From assembly GCA_035578155.1 (NCBI GenBank), contig JAPWDM010000004.1, positions 38,822,803 to 38,886,802 of the forward strand: a DNA stretch of 64,000 nucleotides, read 5' to 3'. The stretch is from Brachynemurus nebulosus. Lineage: Eukaryota > Arthropoda > Insecta > Neuroptera > Myrmeleontidae. Below the pieces are notes generated by a model. It searched no databases. It saw nothing but the letters and a program-made list of their open reading frames with translations, and had not been told where the DNA came from. Position numbers and translations under genes: made by a program. Position 1 is the stretch's first letter, and each line of letters starts with the position of its first letter. This document shows positions 1 through 11,650 of the stretch, piece by piece.

Positions 1-1224
1 GTAGGGCGAGGACCTAATGAGCGTGTTTGTTTTTTTTTTAAATTTTTGTTGTTCTGCAAGACCTTTCCAGCAGGAAACACTCGTTATGAGATTTTATCAC
101 GCACATCACACGTGCTTTTACTTAAAATGACAGGAGAGCTTTGTAATTTCGTATGGCTGGATAAAGTCATTAAAACGTCTATAAAGTCGTGTGGCTAGAG
201 CTCCTTACATTTACAGAACATTTGCCCTGGTACAACTCGAAAAAACAAAGCTAATTTTCAACATTGCCAGATACTTTTTGATATTTTTTTACTAATTCGA
301 AGCTATATTACGTCATCTAGCCTATGTTTGTCAGAGTAAAGTAAGAATTTTAACAATATCACCCCCAACTAAATGGTTTCAGACGCTTTTCCATGCTTTT
401 TAGTGGTAGTGCTAGTCTGTCTACCCCACTGGTTTTCCTACCACGTCACCTAGCCTATATTACTTAGAATAACGTAAGGATTCTAATGATACAATAGATA
501 TTTATTTAAATCCGCTCATATGTAGTTGCTTCCATCTATCACCTAACAAGGAGTCGATTTTGACCACGATATCAGTCAGCACAAGTTGGGTAACTTGTTG
601 TAAACGACTACTTCTGTAACAATTCAACTAAAAAGACAGTAACGCACTCGTTTAGGGGTTTTTGATACAGTTTTCAACATAATATCAGTCTAAAGATGAG
701 TTGGAGCTAAGGAACCTTAAGAAGCATGTGCGGTTAATAAAAACTGTTCAATAAATGCAATAAGAATTCAAGGATAATTTGTATTTAACTTTTCAGTTTA
801 CCTTTTTGTGACGGAAGCCATATTTTTTGATTTATGATATTTTGTGAGACTTTTATATACTGATAAAAACACTAGTAATGAGCCTTAATCACACACACTT
901 GCTTTTTTTAAAGGTGAAAGGAAGGCGTCGTCATACTTTATGGCTAAACAATCCTACTAAGGCTGCTGCAACACGGAATGTCACTAAATCCCCTTCTATT
1001 TAAATCCTTAAATTAGCCTTACTTGGCCCAATTTTGCGAAATATTTTTTGACATATATTTAGTAATTCAAAGGCGTCGATTTGAAAAATCAAGGTCTTAT
1101 TTTGGTCCAAGGTCGCGTTTTGTGTGTTTTTATAGGTCATGTAAAAATTTTTGCAAATATCATCTTCTAAACATCGTGTTTTGGAGAGCTGCATGCACTG
1201 TCTTATGGAGCTCTTAGAACACTA
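1..1224. other. No gene recognised
   Basis: AT-rich sequence with only short, unconvincing open frames on either strand. A phrase near 230-280 (GGTACAACTCGAAAA followed by CAAAGC) recurs at about 1300-1325, so at least part of this stretch is related to the dispersed repeat that follows. Nothing else could be assigned. Confidence 0.5.
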
Positions 1225-1440
1225 CATGCATATATATAATACTTATGCGCTTGGGAGGAAGGAGAGTGGAAAATTCGGAAAAGTCAAAAATTGAACATTT
1301 TGGTACAACTCGAAAACGCAAAGCAAACTTGACCTAATATTGCAGCTATGGAATACGTGTGCAAGGGCGAACCCTACCATGGCACCCCCGATCCAGTTTG
1401 GACCTTAGGCAGATTCACCTATCTTATCCGGAGGGGCCTT
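1225..1440. repeat. Dispersed repeat G, copy 1
   Basis: A block of about 215 bp that reappears in reverse complement at 46335-46552. Shared landmarks are CATATATATAATACTTA at one end, GGTACAACTCGAAAACGCA in the middle, TATTGCAGCTATGGAATAC, and a GC-rich end with CCATGGCACCCCCGA. The similarity stops at both ends in unrelated sequence. The short open frame across it is not preserved in the other copy, so I read it as non-coding. Family unknown. Confidence 0.75.
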
Positions 1441-1710
1441 TATGGGAACGAAAGTAAATCAAATCGATTCTTAAAATTAAAAACAAAATTGAAATCACTT
1501 TTAATATTCATTCAATGGAGATTAAACACTTGTATTCATATTATTTCAATGTCAATATTGTGACATTATTTTATGACAATTCTGGTTATCATTTTGTCTT
1601 TTAGTTTTGGACTCGGTTTGAAAATAATTTTTTATTATTGCTTTTTGGCCTTTTTGTTGTTGATTTTACACGTTCATCCGAGACTCAGGCAATAAAGTTT
1701 TATCACTTAA

Positions 1711-2044
1711 TAAATTATAATATGAATTATACTAATTTATTTTATTCGTTAAATTATCTTACCGTATTACACTTGAGTTTTATATTTTTTCTGAATAAAT
1801 TTGTGTTTTCTACAACTCAAATTTCTTACCTAACAGTAATTTAACTCGAAGAATTGTCAACTAACAAAAACGCAACAGTGTCAATGGGTTGACACTTCTT
1901 CGAGTTAAATTGCTGTTAGGTAAGAAATTTGAGTTGTAGAAAACACAAATTTATTCAGAAAAAAATATAAAACTCAAGTTTAATATGGTAAGATAATTTA
2001 ACGTATAAAATACAATTGGTATAATTCATATTATATATAATTTA
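1711..2044. repeat. Foldback repeat H, copy 1
   Basis: Two arms of about 140 bp, 1711-1851 and 1898-2044, are near-perfect reverse complements around a 46-bp spacer. The arms share TTGTGTTTTCTACAACTC and TTACCTAACAG (or their complements). The spacer holds a small hairpin, GTGTCAA/TTGACAC. Similarity to a second copy at 17973-18115 continues past 2044 to about 2085, so the family is larger than the palindrome. It is probably a MITE or foldback element, but no target duplication was identified. Confidence 0.75.
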
Positions 2045-2267
2045 ACATATTGTTACGATGGTTCTGAAGCCAATTTAATTTTTATATTCTTAAGGAGTGA
2101 ATCATTTTCATTTAATATAGTTTTTTCTATACAATATTCTTATGGGATTTGATACGCATGAGTTAAATTAACTATATAATGATTATACTTCGACTCTGTT
2201 ACGAGACCAGCATAGAAGTTGTCACTTCGATAGTGAGTCGTCTTAAGCGTACTCATAATTATACGTA

Positions 2268-3115
2268 AGGTAAAAGACCCGGTAATTGACCCTGGCCCAG
2301 TTTCTGAACTTTTCAACTTTGTTATAAATTAATAAAAAAACTATATTTTAAATAAGAAAAAAAATAAATTCTTAATTTAAAGTAATCTATTCTGTGTCTA
2401 ATGAACAGCAATTTAAAAAGTTTAGAATATATTAACTAAATAAAAAAAAATTTTTAAGTTTAAAATGTGTGTAAACACTATTTTTTTGGTAGTTTCTTAA
2501 CAGTTTATGTTACAAAGTACTCATTTTGATCTGTGCAATATTCATCAGGTAAGTATGAAAACTTAATTAAAAATATATGAGCAGGTTAATATTTGTTTAA
2601 AATTTATTTTAAAATATTTATAAAATACCTTAGAATGATTTTTATTATTGAAATATGAGGGTCAATTACTAGGCTCACTTCTAAAGTGGTATGGCCCAGT
2701 TAAATTCTAACCAGTTTTTGTTAGTTATTTTGTCATTTATAGTTATCTTTGATTAGTTTTTGTATTTTTCATAACGTATATAACATTAAACATTCATTTT
2801 TATCAATAAAAAATTATTTATAAATTAAATTTTAAAAAACTGTATTTTTAAATTTAAGAATCAGAAACTAGGCCACTGTCAGGGTCAGAACATGAGAAAT
2901 TTTGAGAGTCAGAAACTGGGTCCTTTTTGCGAATTTTTAAAACATTAATTTAAATTATTAATTCAATTCAAATAATTATTTTACTTGTATGACTTTATTT
3001 TGAAAGCCATAAACTAGTTGATAAAATTATTAATTGTCTCTTAAGTTTAAACTTATATTTATTACTGTCGTTTAACCTCAGCCGTCACTCTTAAAAGGTC
3101 AGAAACTAGGCCCGT

Positions 3116-3120
<5 letters not shown>
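2268..3120. mobile_element. TA-flanked TIR element with repeated AGAAACTAGGCC motif
   Basis: The left end reads TA|AGGTAAAAGACCCGG and the right end GGCCCGTTACCT|TA, giving short terminal inverted repeats (AGGTAA/TTACCT) and a possible TA target duplication. Degenerate forms of TCAGAAACTAGGCCC lie near both ends and inside, at about 2300, 2650-2700, 2870-2930 and 3100. Iterated subterminal motifs of this kind are typical of DNA transposon ends. No transposase was seen. The right end abuts the (TA)n array. A Tc1/mariner/pogo-type TA target is inferred. Confidence 0.5.
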
Positions 3121-3190
<70 letters not shown>

Positions 3191-3203
3191 TATATATATA
3201 TAT
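3121..3203. repeat. (TA)n microsatellite
   Basis: Almost pure TA dinucleotides with one G interruption near 3189. It lies between the end of the TIR element and the end of an F fragment. Confidence 0.98.
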
Positions 3204-3260
3204 GTTGCAGCTATATTGTCAAAACCGTTTTATTATAATAACGCTAGTCAAATTATAAAT
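3204..3260. repeat. Fragment of foldback family F (one terminus)
   Basis: GTTGCAGCTATATTGTCAAA directly follows the TA array and matches, in reverse complement, the end of the large F element at about 11595-11654, which also abuts (TA)n. The fragment ends where a HINE-like repeat begins at 3261. Confidence 0.75.
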
Positions 3261-3525
3261 ACCCCTGTCGCAGCATCTGCATAACATAGCGAATTTCCAA
3301 TCATAAAAGTTACTTTTTTTCGAAAACCCGCTTACCTAGAATAATGGTTCAAAATGTATTTTCTGTGATTTTCTTGGTTCTTTACCACAATGTAAAAAAA
3401 ATTGGAAAAACTTTTAAATTTTGGCAAATTGTTTGCAAAAAACTCATTTTTTTGAGGTTTTTGGAATTGGACGTGTCTGACTGGAGAACTCATACAAAAT
3501 TTTTGGACTTCCAACGTTTTATTGT
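3261..3525 (+). mobile_element. HINE-like repeat, copy 1 (left part)
   Basis: It starts ACCCCTGTCGCAGCATCTGC and contains CATAACATAGCGAATTTCC, then a variable AT-rich stretch and GACGTGTCTGACTGGAGAAC. The same order occurs in copies at 16147, 24534, 28255 and 36704. The right half with the TA core is missing. It is inserted in an F fragment at the same point as copy 2. Confidence 0.7.
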
Positions 3526-3701
3526 TTTATTATATTTGCATCCCAAACTAGTATCTATCCTATAAATATAACAAGTTTCATCCAAAATGAATTTTTCGGA
3601 TATATAGGCACTTAAATTTTCGAAATTTCTAAATTAATTTAAAATAGAGTCAGTCTCCAGAAATTTTGTATTATGGTAAATTTAATTTAATAAATGACAA
3701 G

Positions 3702-4357
3702 TATATAAGTATAGTAATTATAAAGCATTCGCATAGAACAATAGTTTTAAGTATACATGCACATAAGCAAAATAATTTTTGTATTTTCCTGAAGGAAGGA
3801 AATATTTTCCCGTAATAAAAAGTATCCTAAATGTTGACGCAGGTAATAAGTTATCACTACACGAGATTTCATAAAAATCCGTTCAATAGTTTTCGCGTAA
3901 TATGTGCACATGCTCAAAAAGTTTTTTTACTTTCCTGTGGGAATGAGCCACTTTCCCGAAATAAAAAGTATCTGAGATGCTGACTCAGGTAATAAGTTAT
4001 CATCACACCAAATTGCATCAAAATCCGTTCAATAGTTTTTGCGTACTGTATGCACATGCTCAACATGGTTTTTCCATTTTCCCGTGGGAATGAGACATTT
4101 TCTCGAAGTAGAAAGTATCTTAGATGTTGATCCGGGTAATAAGTTGTCGGCACACCAAATTTCATTAAAATCCATCCAGTAGTTTTTGTGTGATGCGTGA
4201 ACAGACGAACAGACAGACAGACAGACAGACAGACAAGAATTTAAAAAATCGCTGTTTTGATATCTACATCGATAACTATTTACAGTATCTGCACAATTTT
4301 TAAAAAATATTCCCTATACAGAAACGGTCTCGTTACATTTGTATTATATGTATAGAT
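3702..4357. repeat. Dispersed repeat E, copy 1, with internal tandem units
   Basis: It begins TATATAAGTATAGTAATTAT, ends near TTATATGTATAGAT, and matches 34429-35207. Inside are about three degenerate units of roughly 145 bp, each carrying TTTTCCCGTGGGAATGAG, AATAAGTTATCATCACACC and AAAATCCGTTCAATAGTTTT. Near the end is an ACAG run (about 4200-4236). The phrase AAATCCGTTCAATAGTTTT is widespread in insect dispersed repeats (recalled, not checked). Peptides readable on the minus strand simply follow the tandem units and are not genes. Confidence 0.7.
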
Positions 4358-5151
4358 TACCTATTAATGGCTCTTTATTTAAAATATTAATTTTTTTTTA
4401 AAATAAATCGCCCCCTGTTCTAGGAAATATATATTTTTTAAATTTTTATAAAATTTCTTATAAAAGTGAGCTTCTTAGACAATTTTATTTTGTATTAATG
4501 TATTTTATTTTGTATTAATGTGAAACATGAACATTTAAATGTTGGCAATTTCTGTATTCTGGCGCTATCTATCTAGCGCGTTAGTTAACTACTTTATTTA
4601 AAAGTTCGAATAAAATTCCAGTCATTTTAATTCTTAATTGTTCAGGAACTTTAGTACCTTCAGTATCATAAAAGCAAGCAAAATAATATTACAATTTATT
4701 TATGTAGATACATATATGATGGAAAGTTAAGAAAAGAAAATGTTTTTTTGGAAGTTCGTGTTTAAGGTAAAATCGAAAAAACTTGGAAAATTTAATTAGT
4801 AATTAATTTTTTTTAAATATTTTTAGGTTTGGTTGTAAATGAATCTACTGTTGATCTTTTAATATGATACTGAACTATTCATTATTTAAAATGAAAAATT
4901 GTGTACTTATTAGATGATGAAAATAAAAAATTAGTAGTTTGAAAAACCGAAACAAATCGACCGACGTCTTGAAAAAGTCTGTCGGGACACCGGAGCAACG
5001 GAGCTAGAACCGTGACAAATCCGGGAAAACCAAGACGTATGGACACTCTACACGGATTGTGAATGTTATAAACTTTAAGTTTTGATTTTTAAGCACATTA
5101 TGAGTGAAATTGAAAATTAACAACTTGTGAAATTTGACATTTTAGTTAAAG
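4358..5151. other. No gene recognised
   Basis: AT-rich unique-looking sequence. A slightly GC-richer stretch at about 4950-5050 (ACCGGAGCAACGGAGC and neighbours) has no long frame. An 11-bp phrase, TATTTTGTATTAATG, is directly repeated at 4486-4520. Confidence 0.4.
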
Positions 5152-5358
5152 TGCATATACAGAGGCGTATCTAGGGTGGGGCAAGTAGGGCACGTGCCCC
5201 GGGCGCCTTTCAAAGGGGGGCGCGCAAAATCGCCAACTATTAAATTTAAAAATGAAAATATAGCACAATAAAATAATTCGTATCAAACAATCCCGTTCAG
5301 AATTCCCGCACTTCACAAATGGGCGAGAGGGAGTGAATGGTGTGCTCAATTCAGGTGC

Positions 5359-5638
5359 GCTGAAAAGCTACTTGAATTTATTGTGCAGTATGGTGATGAA
5401 AGCGTATTTCAGAATTTGTGCATTTTCATTCAAATTCTGCTCAAAATTGCAGTATTCACCGCAAGTTGTGAGCGATCTTCAAGTAAATTAAATTTAATAC
5501 TTTCGTATTTGAGGGCTACAATGGATTAAGAAAGGTTATACGACCTAGCTTCACTCAGTGTAGAGCGAGAAAAAACAAAACATCAGAAACATCATCGATA
5601 TGTTTGCGTCACAGAAGGCCAGGAAGGTGCAATTGTAA
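5359..5638 (+). pseudogene. hAT transposase C-terminal dimerisation domain relic
   Basis: Conceptual translation from 5359 gives a frame ending ...ASCERSSSKLNLI, then YLRATMD, an in-frame stop, then ERLYDLASLSVE. After a one-base shift it continues as NIIDMFASQKARKVQL and stops at 5636-5638. The CERSFSKLKLI / RSTM..ERL..LALLSIE pattern is the hATC dimerisation region of hAT transposases, the closest recalled type being the zinc-finger MYM/TTF-like insect group. Only about 90 codons remain. The catalytic region and BED finger are absent. The relic lies just inside the left end of the host hAT element, so it is a remnant of that element's own gene after internal deletion. Confidence 0.8.
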
Positions 5639-5773
5639 CTTTGTAAGTGTAATGGTTTTACGGTCTTACTTTCGTTGTAAAATAGAAAATAAATGCAGTA
5701 GCGTAGGTAAGAGGGGGGTGGGGCAAGGAGGTCTATCAAACCCCGGACGCCACTTGCAAAAGGGCGCCATAAC

Positions 5774-6650
5774 TAGGGTGGCCAACTGTCCGAATTTAAT
5801 CGGGATGTCCCGATTTTAGCCCTATGTGTCCCGCGTCCCGACAACAATAGTGGCGGAACGCTAATTGTCCCGATTTTTAACATCTACAATTTCTTTACAT
5901 TTTTAGTCCCGCCAGTCTCGTTATTGTTTCTAAATTATCGCGCTCACATGTCATGACGACCAAGGAAGTAAGTATATTTGCTGTACCTACTGATAAAGTA
6001 TACTCTGTCTACTCATTTATAACTTATACAGCTTACAGTATTGCCAGATTAACTCATTAAAATTCCTCCAACATTAAAATCCCTCCAAAAAATGGAAGAA
6101 ATTATTTGACGTACATGAAATACGTAAGCGGCGTTCGAGTAGCCTAAAAGTAATCAATGCCAAAGACAGTCAACTTTATGAAAAATGTTTTCCTCTAAAA
6201 ATAATACAGTTGATAAGCAAAAAAAAATTAAGAATCTAAAAATTAAAAAACTTGATTTTTAATTTAGTAAAATAAAATAAGAAAATATTATTGTAATATT
6301 ATCTTCAAGAAATTGTTTTGTTTCAAGGTTTGTAAGATCATGGGTTTGCTTTCGCGGTTCCGGTATGATAGTGAAAGAGAGGGGGGTTTTGGTGGGTACA
6401 CCAGCTATTGCACCTCCCGGCTGGAAATCCCACACTCAGCTTATAGTTTCCCGTCCTCAATAAAAAAAAAAAGATTATGGTTTAAATATGTAACTGTTAG
6501 TAACAAATAATAAAAATAAAAAAAATATCTTTCCTACTCGCTGATTAAAAACGTTTTTTTTTTTTTTAATAGTCCCGATTTTTCTTGTCCTGTCCCGATT
6601 TTTTTTCCCATTAAATCCCGAAATATTCATTGGTAGAGTTGGCAACCCTA
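5774..6650. mobile_element. hAT MITE nested in the larger hAT element
   Basis: The ends TAGGGTGGCCAACTG and GAGTTGGCAACCCTA are inverted repeats. The flanks GCCATAAC (5766-5773) and GCCATAAT (6651-6658) are an 8-bp target duplication with one mismatch. TGTCCCGATTTT-like motifs are repeated close to both ends. No transposase frame was seen. The TAGGGTTGCCAAC start is typical of hAT MITEs. Confidence 0.85.
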
Positions 6651-6757
6651 GCCATAATGTACCATATATTATATATGTGTTTCTGGAAGGGGAAGGGGCG
6701 CCAATAAAGGGTCGTGCCCCGGGCGCCAGTTATGTTCGCTACGCCACTGTGCATATA

Positions 6758-8490
6758 AAATATAATACCTACATGTTTTTATAAAAATGCAAATAAGTAT
6801 AAATAAATGTTTTCTGTTTTTTTTTTTTTTTTATTTTAATTGTTATTAATTATTTGGCTTTTTTAATAATTTAGAATTTTTCTGTCAAATGAATAAATTC
6901 TGAAAATATGAATTTATGACATAATTTCAGTAAAAGTGAAAATGAAATTTTTCACCCACACTTTTGTAGTGTCAATGTACATCACTGGATCCCAATTTTC
7001 AAATGGATAGATAATTTCAGTAGCGTAGAAACTAATTATTAAAAAATTGCAAACCAAATGTGTTTATATGATAATACGTACTTATAAAATTTATATACGT
7101 GTTCTTCCGAAAATCGTAAATACCTAATTAACTTTCTCTCGATGAAGTTGGATTGACAAACATTTACATTAGGGATGTTATGGATATTCGTAACCGTAAC
7201 TAAAACTACCGATATCCGAAATAATTAAATATCCGAAACCGAAAGCGTATACGAAAATGAAAGTTTATAAGTCTAGTAAGTACTTAACACATTAATATTT
7301 TTTCTATATATCAATATCTAAAAATATTTCAGTCCCTTTTTGACAATCTTGCCAGAACTTAAACACTTTTTTAAATATTTTTATTGTTAAAATCGAAACG
7401 TTATTTTGAAGCCGGTTAAAATTAATATATTTTACATTAAAATGTGTGGTCAATACAATCACTCGCTAGTTAATTATCGCTAGATTTGATGCTAGAAAAT
7501 TGAGAAAAAACAGGTCAAATAGATTTTTTTTTATTTAGATTTTATTTGTAATGATTGAATTACAAAATTCAAAAGGATGTTAAAAAATGTGTGTATTCAC
7601 TATGAGCTTTTGCCTGTAGTAAATCCAGCTGCTCAAAATCGGTTCCAATATATCAGTTGGTCAGGACGGCATTTGTACATAATTTTAATATTTTCTTTAA
7701 GAAATAGTATTTTTTTTTTAAATACTTGTTTGATTTTTTCAAGGCGAGTACTTTTTACGATGTGTGTTTACCAAATTCTACAAAATAATTAAAAAAAAAA
7801 AAACATTGTAACCCTACTATTTTGAAATTTTCAAAAAAATATCATGAAAATTACCTCATATATGCTTTTTCTGAGTTAATTATTGAAAAATATTCTATTT
7901 TCCGAGATTTTTAAGGTAAAACGAGCAGATGTATGGTTTTTGTTAAACAAATTTCAGATCTTTAATACATTTTTTCCTTAAAAAAATAAATATTTAATAT
8001 TTTCAAAAATGTATGATACAACTTGTCAAAATTTAAAATTATTTGTTTTGTTGTCAAAAGAAAAAAAAACTGAATGTGCAAATTTATTTACCACTAAAAT
8101 GATGGGTTTATACATATAATTATAACGTAGTATTGTCATTTGGATAGAAAATTACGTAAAAATATTATTGTTTGAATATGATTTAACGTAATTTTTATGC
8201 GATTGTAGCAAGCTCTTATTAATTTTAGGAAGGTGTAAACATCATCTAAATTCTGATCATATCACATAAAAAACTGCGCCGTGATCTTTTATCTAAAAAA
8301 AAATGGAATAGAGATACATTATAAAAACATTTAACTGACAAAGAAAAAGAATATAGCCGAATCGTTAAATTGGATTAAAAAAATCATGACATGCTACTTA
8401 AAAAGCGGATTTTTTCGAATTTAGCTCGTAAAAAATGAGACAGAAAAAAAAAGAATGCGAGTGCGAGTGAAATGGAGTAGACATATTTCC
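6758..8490. other. No gene recognised
   Basis: AT-rich sequence with poly-T and poly-A runs. A short stretch at 7180-7260 is rich in ATATCCGAAA/ACCGAAA phrases. The 71-codon frame at 7577-7792 has strongly biased composition and no recognisable motif. Confidence 0.4.
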
Positions 8491-8761
8491 TAGTTTTTCT
8501 CGAAAAGTAAGCAATTTAGAGCAACGGTATAAAAACATTTTTTATGAATTTTACCATTTACTAGGGCTTGGTGTAAAAAAAAATTTGAAAAATTGCTTAA
8601 TTCTGGCAAAAAACTCATTTTGTTGACAAAAAACGCCCGGAAAACCTACTTCTGGGCATCCGACGTGTCTGGCTAACGAACTCATCCAACGATTTGGAAA
8701 ATCGAATTCGCACACAAAATTTCATAAGCATTAAACGTTTCGTTCGAGAGTTATCGCGCGG

Positions 8762-8815
<54 letters not shown>

Positions 8816-8936
8816 TTTAGTGAATATCATTTTCGTATTCTAGGGACCTCAAAACATATTTCTGATATGGTCTCGGGCTTAGGTCGCACCATGACACCTG
8901 GCGTAAAAGCTGAATTTCCAGTTTTGGAAATTCGCT
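8491..8936 (+). mobile_element. HINE-like repeat, copy 2 (right part complete)
   Basis: It contains ATCCGACGTGTCTGGCTAAC, TTCGTTCGAGAGTTATCGCG, a (TA)n core at 8766-8812, then a conserved right block (TCTAGGGACCTCAAAACA). It ends in a stem-loop GAATTTCCA-GTTT-TGGAAATTC followed by GCT. The right end joins family F exactly where copy 1 joins its F fragment. The family structure (conserved left block, microsatellite core, 3' hairpin, subterminal GCGAATTTCC/GGAAATTCGC) resembles DINE-1/Helentron-associated repeats. That classification is inference. Confidence 0.75.
8766..8812. repeat. (TA)n core of HINE-like copy 2
   Basis: Uninterrupted TA repeats between the two conserved halves of the dispersed element. 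Confidence 0.97.
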
Positions 8937-11650
8937 AAAAAACCAAATATTGTCAACTGATGTTGTCTCTTACAATACACCTAGTAAATTTCAGTGTTAT
9001 TATAATTTCGCTAGACCTATTTAGAGAAATTGTGAAGTAAATAACAAATTAATTGGTATTAAAACTACTAAACCGATCTCAACAAAATTTAGTAGAAATA
9101 TTTTATGGCTTAAAATAACTGATAGGATAATTTATATGTTGGGTGAAGGTTCCTGCAGGATATTAATACGAAACTAATTAGTGTAAAACTATAAAACTGA
9201 TTTCAATTAAATTTAATAAGGACAGTTTTATACTTTGGAATAACAAAAAGGAAATTTTTATCCCGATTAAAGGCTCCTGAGGGATACAAAATAAATTATT
9301 CAGTCAAATAAAAATTACTGAAGCGATTTCAGTCTGATCTTGTATATAAAGTTATATACTTTGGAATAACTGATAGAAACATTTTTATCCCAGTTAAGAG
9401 TACCAATGGGAAACAGACTAAATTATTGAGTCACCTCAAAATTAATTGAACGAATTTCAATTAAATAAATGAAACAACTTATTTTGCATAAATTCCACTA
9501 TATTTATTTTTATGTGTGAACGCGTTTTCAACCATTACGGTCATTGACGAACACTGTGTTCGTCAATGAACACAATCGTAATGGTTGAAAACGCGTTCAC
9601 ACATAAAAATAAATATAGTGGAATTTATGCAAAATAAGTTGTTTCATTCATTTAAAATGAATTTCCACAAAGTAAAGCTCACAACAATTAATTTCAATTA
9701 AATTTGATTTAGATACGTATTTATATGATATGCTTTTTAATAAATAATGGCGTAATGATCTGTATCCCGTTTGAAAGTTCCTATTGCCTACTATTACGAT
9801 AGAAAATAATATCAAAACTACTGAAACAATTTAAACAGTGCAGTGTAGGTTTATCTAAGGTTCAATGTAATTCTAGGTGCCATAATTCATTCAATTGTAA
9901 AAATAAGTAATTTTTTTTTAAAATTAAAATTTATAAAAATTTTTTATACCTACTTAAATATTGTTATTAACATTGATATTATAACAGATGTTTTTTAAAG
10001 TATGTTATTTTTTAAGTATTTTTTGTTTGTTAAATATTTTTCTAGGACCAAGAAGCAAAAGGATCAAAAACAAATCTTTTAAAAATTACTTGTCTTTATT
10101 CTGTTTTTATTGCCATGTTTTCATATTTAAAAATTGTTTAAAAATTACAAAACTAAACCTCGATTCAATTACAACGTCCAACCGTACCAGTGCTCACATT
10201 TGCACTATACTTAAACAAAATCCTCACTGAAGTGGATCATAATTTTATTTTAAAAAAATAAAATGGAGTAGCAGTTTTGAACAAGAAATATTTAATACGT
10301 GTTTTGGTTATTATACAGTAAAATTACTTTATAGTTTTAAAATCAATGCGAACACTAATGAGGCTGATGATTCTGACTAGACCGTACCTTTAACCAGATT
10401 TCTGTGTTAACTCCCAATAATAATAAAAGTTTTGTACATAGTATGGTGATCGTTTAACGTAGCAGATGAAATGTATTATATTTTAAATAGTTTTCTTTCC
10501 TTCAAATGATTGATTATTATTAATTAATAAATTTCTTTTTGCCTGAACCTTTTAATGAAATTTTTATTAGAATAAATAAAAAAACAGCTGAATTTTCCAT
10601 CTGAAAATTCGCTAAAACTCGAGGTGAACAATATTCTATACTGAGATATTATATTGATTCTAAGATCTTTAATCAATCAATAAGCAATTTAGAAAAATCC
10701 AATATAGAATTTAAGAAATATTAGTTCATTTTCCACAGGGACCTTTCGTATTCATATTCCACAGAATCGTTTAGTCGGGATACGTACTATACCACCAACT
10801 ATTCCAAAGCATATGAGCGTCAGTACTGAATAGAATTGAAATCGCTTGTGTAGTATTGACGTGACTGAACAATTTATCAGGTTTCCCATGGGAACCTATA
10901 ATCGGGATAAAAATTTCCTGTTTGTTATTCCAAAACATAAAAGTATTCATATCAAATTTGACTGAAATCGAATCAGTAGTTTTGACATTAATTAGTTTTA
11001 TATTCATATCCCTAAGGAACCTTCAATAGGAGTACAAACTATCCCAGCAGTTGAATGAAATCGTTTCAATAATTTTGGCCTGATTGAATAATTTATTTGG
11101 TTTCTCATGGGAACCTATAATCGGGATAAACATTTTCTGTTTGTTATTCCAAAACATAAAATTATTCATACCAAATTTGATTGAAATCGGTTTGATAGTT
11201 TTGATACCACTTAGTTTCGTATTCATATCCCGTAGGAACCTTCAACCAGGATATAAATTATCCTGTTAATTATTCTAAACCATATAAGTATTCCTACAAA
11301 ATTTTATTGAAATAGACTTAATAGTGAAGACATTATTAATTTATAGTATTCACATCCCACGGAAACTTTTCAACTTAATATAAAAATTTCTTATCGGTTA
11401 CTCCAAAGCATATTTATGTAAATATCTAAACTAAAGTTTAGTTTTACAATACGTATTTTCCTGTAAGTTGATTTAGTTATATTGTCAAAAAGCATTACAC
11501 TTCACAATTTCTCTAAATGCGTCTAGCGAAATTATAATAACACTAAAATTTACTAGATGTATTGTAAGAGACAACATTAGTTGACAATATTTGGTTTTTT
11601 TATAATTTGACTAGAGTTATTATAAAAAAGCGGTTTTGACAATATAGCTG

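Larger units (their letters stand above)
5160..6749 (+). mobile_element. hAT element, non-autonomous, nested
   Basis: An 8-bp target duplication, TGCATATA, lies at 5152-5159 and 6750-6757. The ends CAGAGGCGTATC and GCTACGCCACTG are inverted repeats. Both ends also carry the subterminal palindrome GTGCCCCGGGCGCC. An 8-bp duplication and CAG...CTG ends are hAT hallmarks. The interior keeps a relic of the transposase C-terminus (5359-5638) and is interrupted by a second hAT element at 5774-6650. Confidence 0.9.

Noticed and set aside
1348..1563. Plus-strand frame MEYVCKGEPYHGTPDPVWTL...
   Set aside because: It falls in dispersed repeat G, and the copy at 46335-46552 does not keep the same protein beyond a few residues. 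It may be a relic of something coding, but cannot be assigned.
3914..4165. Minus-strand frame of 83 codons with internal repeats
   Set aside because: It follows the 145-bp tandem units of repeat E; the equivalent frame in the other copy is not preserved.
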